Source: CAXTSE01 sp964246985
GTDB lineage: Bacteria > Actinomycetota > Actinomycetes > Actinomycetales > Microbacteriaceae
Length of the DNA: 64,000 nt
Reading direction: 5' to 3'
Assembly (NCBI GenBank): GCA_964246985.1
Contig: CAXTSE010000008.1
Coordinates: 1 to 64,000 of the forward strand
The translations under genes were made by a program, and so were the position numbers. Below are positions 62,895 through 64,000 of this stretch, in pieces (the stretch's first letter is position 1; each line of letters starts with the position of its first letter). The notes under the pieces are model-generated. The model saw only the letters and a program-made list of their open reading frames with translations. It ran no database searches and was not told where the DNA came from.

Positions 62895-64000
62895 CTACCC
62901 GACGCGGATCAGCTTCTTGTTCACGAACTCGTCAGCTCCGAAGCGGCCCATCTCGCGACCCGAGCCGGAGCGCTTCACGCCGCCGAAGGGCAGCTCCACG
63001 CCGTCGGCGAGCACGACGTTCACGAAGACCATGCCCGCCTCGATCCGGTCGGCCACCCGCAGGGCCTGCTCCTCGTCCGTCGTGTAGACGTACGAGCCGA
63101 GTCCGAAGGGGGTGTCGTTCGCGATCGCGACCGCCTCGGCCTCATCGGCCACCCTGTAGACGGCGGCCACGGGTCCGAAGAACTCCTCGCGGTAGGCGTC
63201 GTTGTCGCTCGTGACGTCGGCGAGCACCGTCGGCGCGAAGAACGCGCCGTCTCGCGTGCCGCCGGCGACGAGCCGGGCGCCCTGGGCGAGCGCACGGTCG
63301 AGCTGATCCTGCAGGCGGTCGGATGCGGCGGCCGACGATAGCGGACCGAGCGTCGTCTCGGTCGAGGTGGGGTCGCCGGGCTGGTTCTTGACGAGCTCGG
63401 CGGTGAACTTCTCGAGGAACGACTCGTACAGGTCGTCGATGACGATGAAGCGCTTCGCCGCGTTGCACGACTGACCCGAGTTGTCGAGACGCGCGTTGAC
63501 CGCGGCCTCGACCGCCCCATCCAGGTCATCGGTCGACAGCAGGATGAACGGGTCGGATCCGCCCAGCTCGAGCACGACCTTCTTGAGATTGCGGCCCGCG
63601 ATCTCGGCGACCGCGGCTCCGGCGCGCTCGGATCCGGTGAGCGAGACCCCCTGCACGCGCGGGTCGGCGATGACCGTCTCGATCTGATCGTTGGTGGCAT
63701 AGACGTTGACGTAGGCGCCCTCGGGGAATCCGGCGTCGAGGAAGATCTGCTGGATCGCGGCGGCCGACTCCGGGCACTGCGGCGCGTGCTTCAGCAGGAT
63801 CGTGTTGCCGATCACGAGGTTCGGGCCGGCGAAGCGGGCGACCTGGTAGTAGGGGAAGTTCCACGGCATGATGCCGAGCAGCACGCCGAGCGACGAGCGC
63901 CGGATGAACGCCGATCCGTCGCCCGCCAGCAGGTCGATCTTCTCGTCGGCGAGGAAGCCGGGCGCGTTGTCGGCGTAGTAGCCGTAGATGTCGGCGGCGA
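62895..64000 (-). CDS. NAD(P)-dependent aldehyde dehydrogenase (succinate-semialdehyde type), N-terminus off window
   Basis: 368 codons of an ALDH. GVLLGIMPWNFPYYQVARF and LLKHAPQCPESAAAIQQIF (cofactor site), VSLTGSERAGAAVAEIAGRNLKKVVLELGGSDPFIL (catalytic Glu), NSGQSCNAAKRF (catalytic Cys), EEFFGPVAAVYRVADE, and ELPFGGVKRSGSGREMGRFG. The ELGGSDPFIL and QSCNAAKRF forms are typical of bacterial GabD-like succinate-semialdehyde dehydrogenases. The 5' end is beyond 64000. Confidence 0.93.
   Translation of the reverse strand, partial: AADIYGYYADNAPGFLADEKIDLLAGDGSAFIRRSSLGVLLGIMPWNFPYYQVARFAGPNLVIGNTILLKHAPQCPESAAAIQQIFLDAGFPEGAYVNVYATNDQIETVIADPRVQGVSLTGSERAGAAVAEIAGRNLKKVVLELGGSDPFILLSTDDLDGAVEAAVNARLDNSGQSCNAAKRFIVIDDLYESFLEKFTAELVKNQPGDPTSTETTLGPLSSAAASDRLQDQLDRALAQGARLVAGGTRDGAFFAPTVLADVTSDNDAYREEFFGPVAAVYRVADEAEAVAIANDTPFGLGSYVYTTDEEQALRVADRIEAGMVFVNVVLADGVELPFGGVKRSGSGREMGRFGADEFVNKKLIRVG

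Overview
The window is high-GC actinobacterial chromosome, most likely from a Microbacteriaceae member. This rests on the gene sets ettA / small lipoprotein / ssb and orn / tRNA-His / clpS / DUF2017 / metallopeptidase, and on the LPxTG surface protein. The family call is an inference. Host sequence occupies about 1-1651, 10860-15913 and 54883-64000. The rest is two independent integrated elements that lie 5 kb apart.

Element 1 (about 1652-10859, 9.2 kb) is a small satellite-like element. A large serine integrase has inserted it into an ssb gene. The 3' part of ssb lies at 1274-1655 and the 5' part at 10856-11002. Removing the element at the shared GTCG rebuilds a continuous 174-codon SSB. The element has a P22-like major capsid protein and a P27-type terminase small subunit, but no large terminase, portal, protease or tail gene. 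That makes it a phage satellite or a remnant. It also carries possible cargo: a protein with an R-N-x3-H (HEPN-like) motif, a zinc-ribbon protein with a faint ADP-ribosyltransferase-like look, a lipoprotein, a membrane protein and several very small proteins.

Host genes between the elements are an aldo/keto reductase, an EamA transporter, an LPxTG cell-wall protein and small unknowns.

Element 2 (15914-54882, 39 kb) is a complete-looking siphovirus-type prophage in a tRNA-Arg(TCT) gene. From right to left it has a divergent repressor/Cro-like switch with palindromic operators, a long early operon with mostly 4-bp overlaps (antirepressor-like protein, replication-type HTH protein, VRR-NUC, ParB-like, PD-(D/E)XK-like, SNF2-type helicase, DUF4031, DUF4326), an Acb2-like putative anti-CBASS protein, HNH, terminase, portal-MuF fusion, protease, HK97 capsid, connectors, tail genes with a -1 frameshift chaperone, an M23 endolysin and membrane lysis proteins. 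At the left end are a tyrosine integrase and a complete tRNA-Arg(TCT).

Two features of element 2 stand out. First, the attachment core lies in the last codons of the repressor gene. In the circular phage that frame would read 26 codons further and end in a 4-bp ATGA overlap with the next gene; integration supplies a host TAG. This is the layout of integration-dependent immunity. Second, integration cuts the host tRNA-Arg(TCT) in its anticodon loop without restoring it, and the phage brings its own intact tRNA with the same anticodon.

The right flank holds a MarR/MFS pair, orn, tRNA-His, the clpS cluster, two P-loop kinase-like genes (one frameshifted in its Walker A motif), a TPP-riboswitch-controlled YkoEDC-type thiamine-precursor transporter and a partial aldehyde dehydrogenase.
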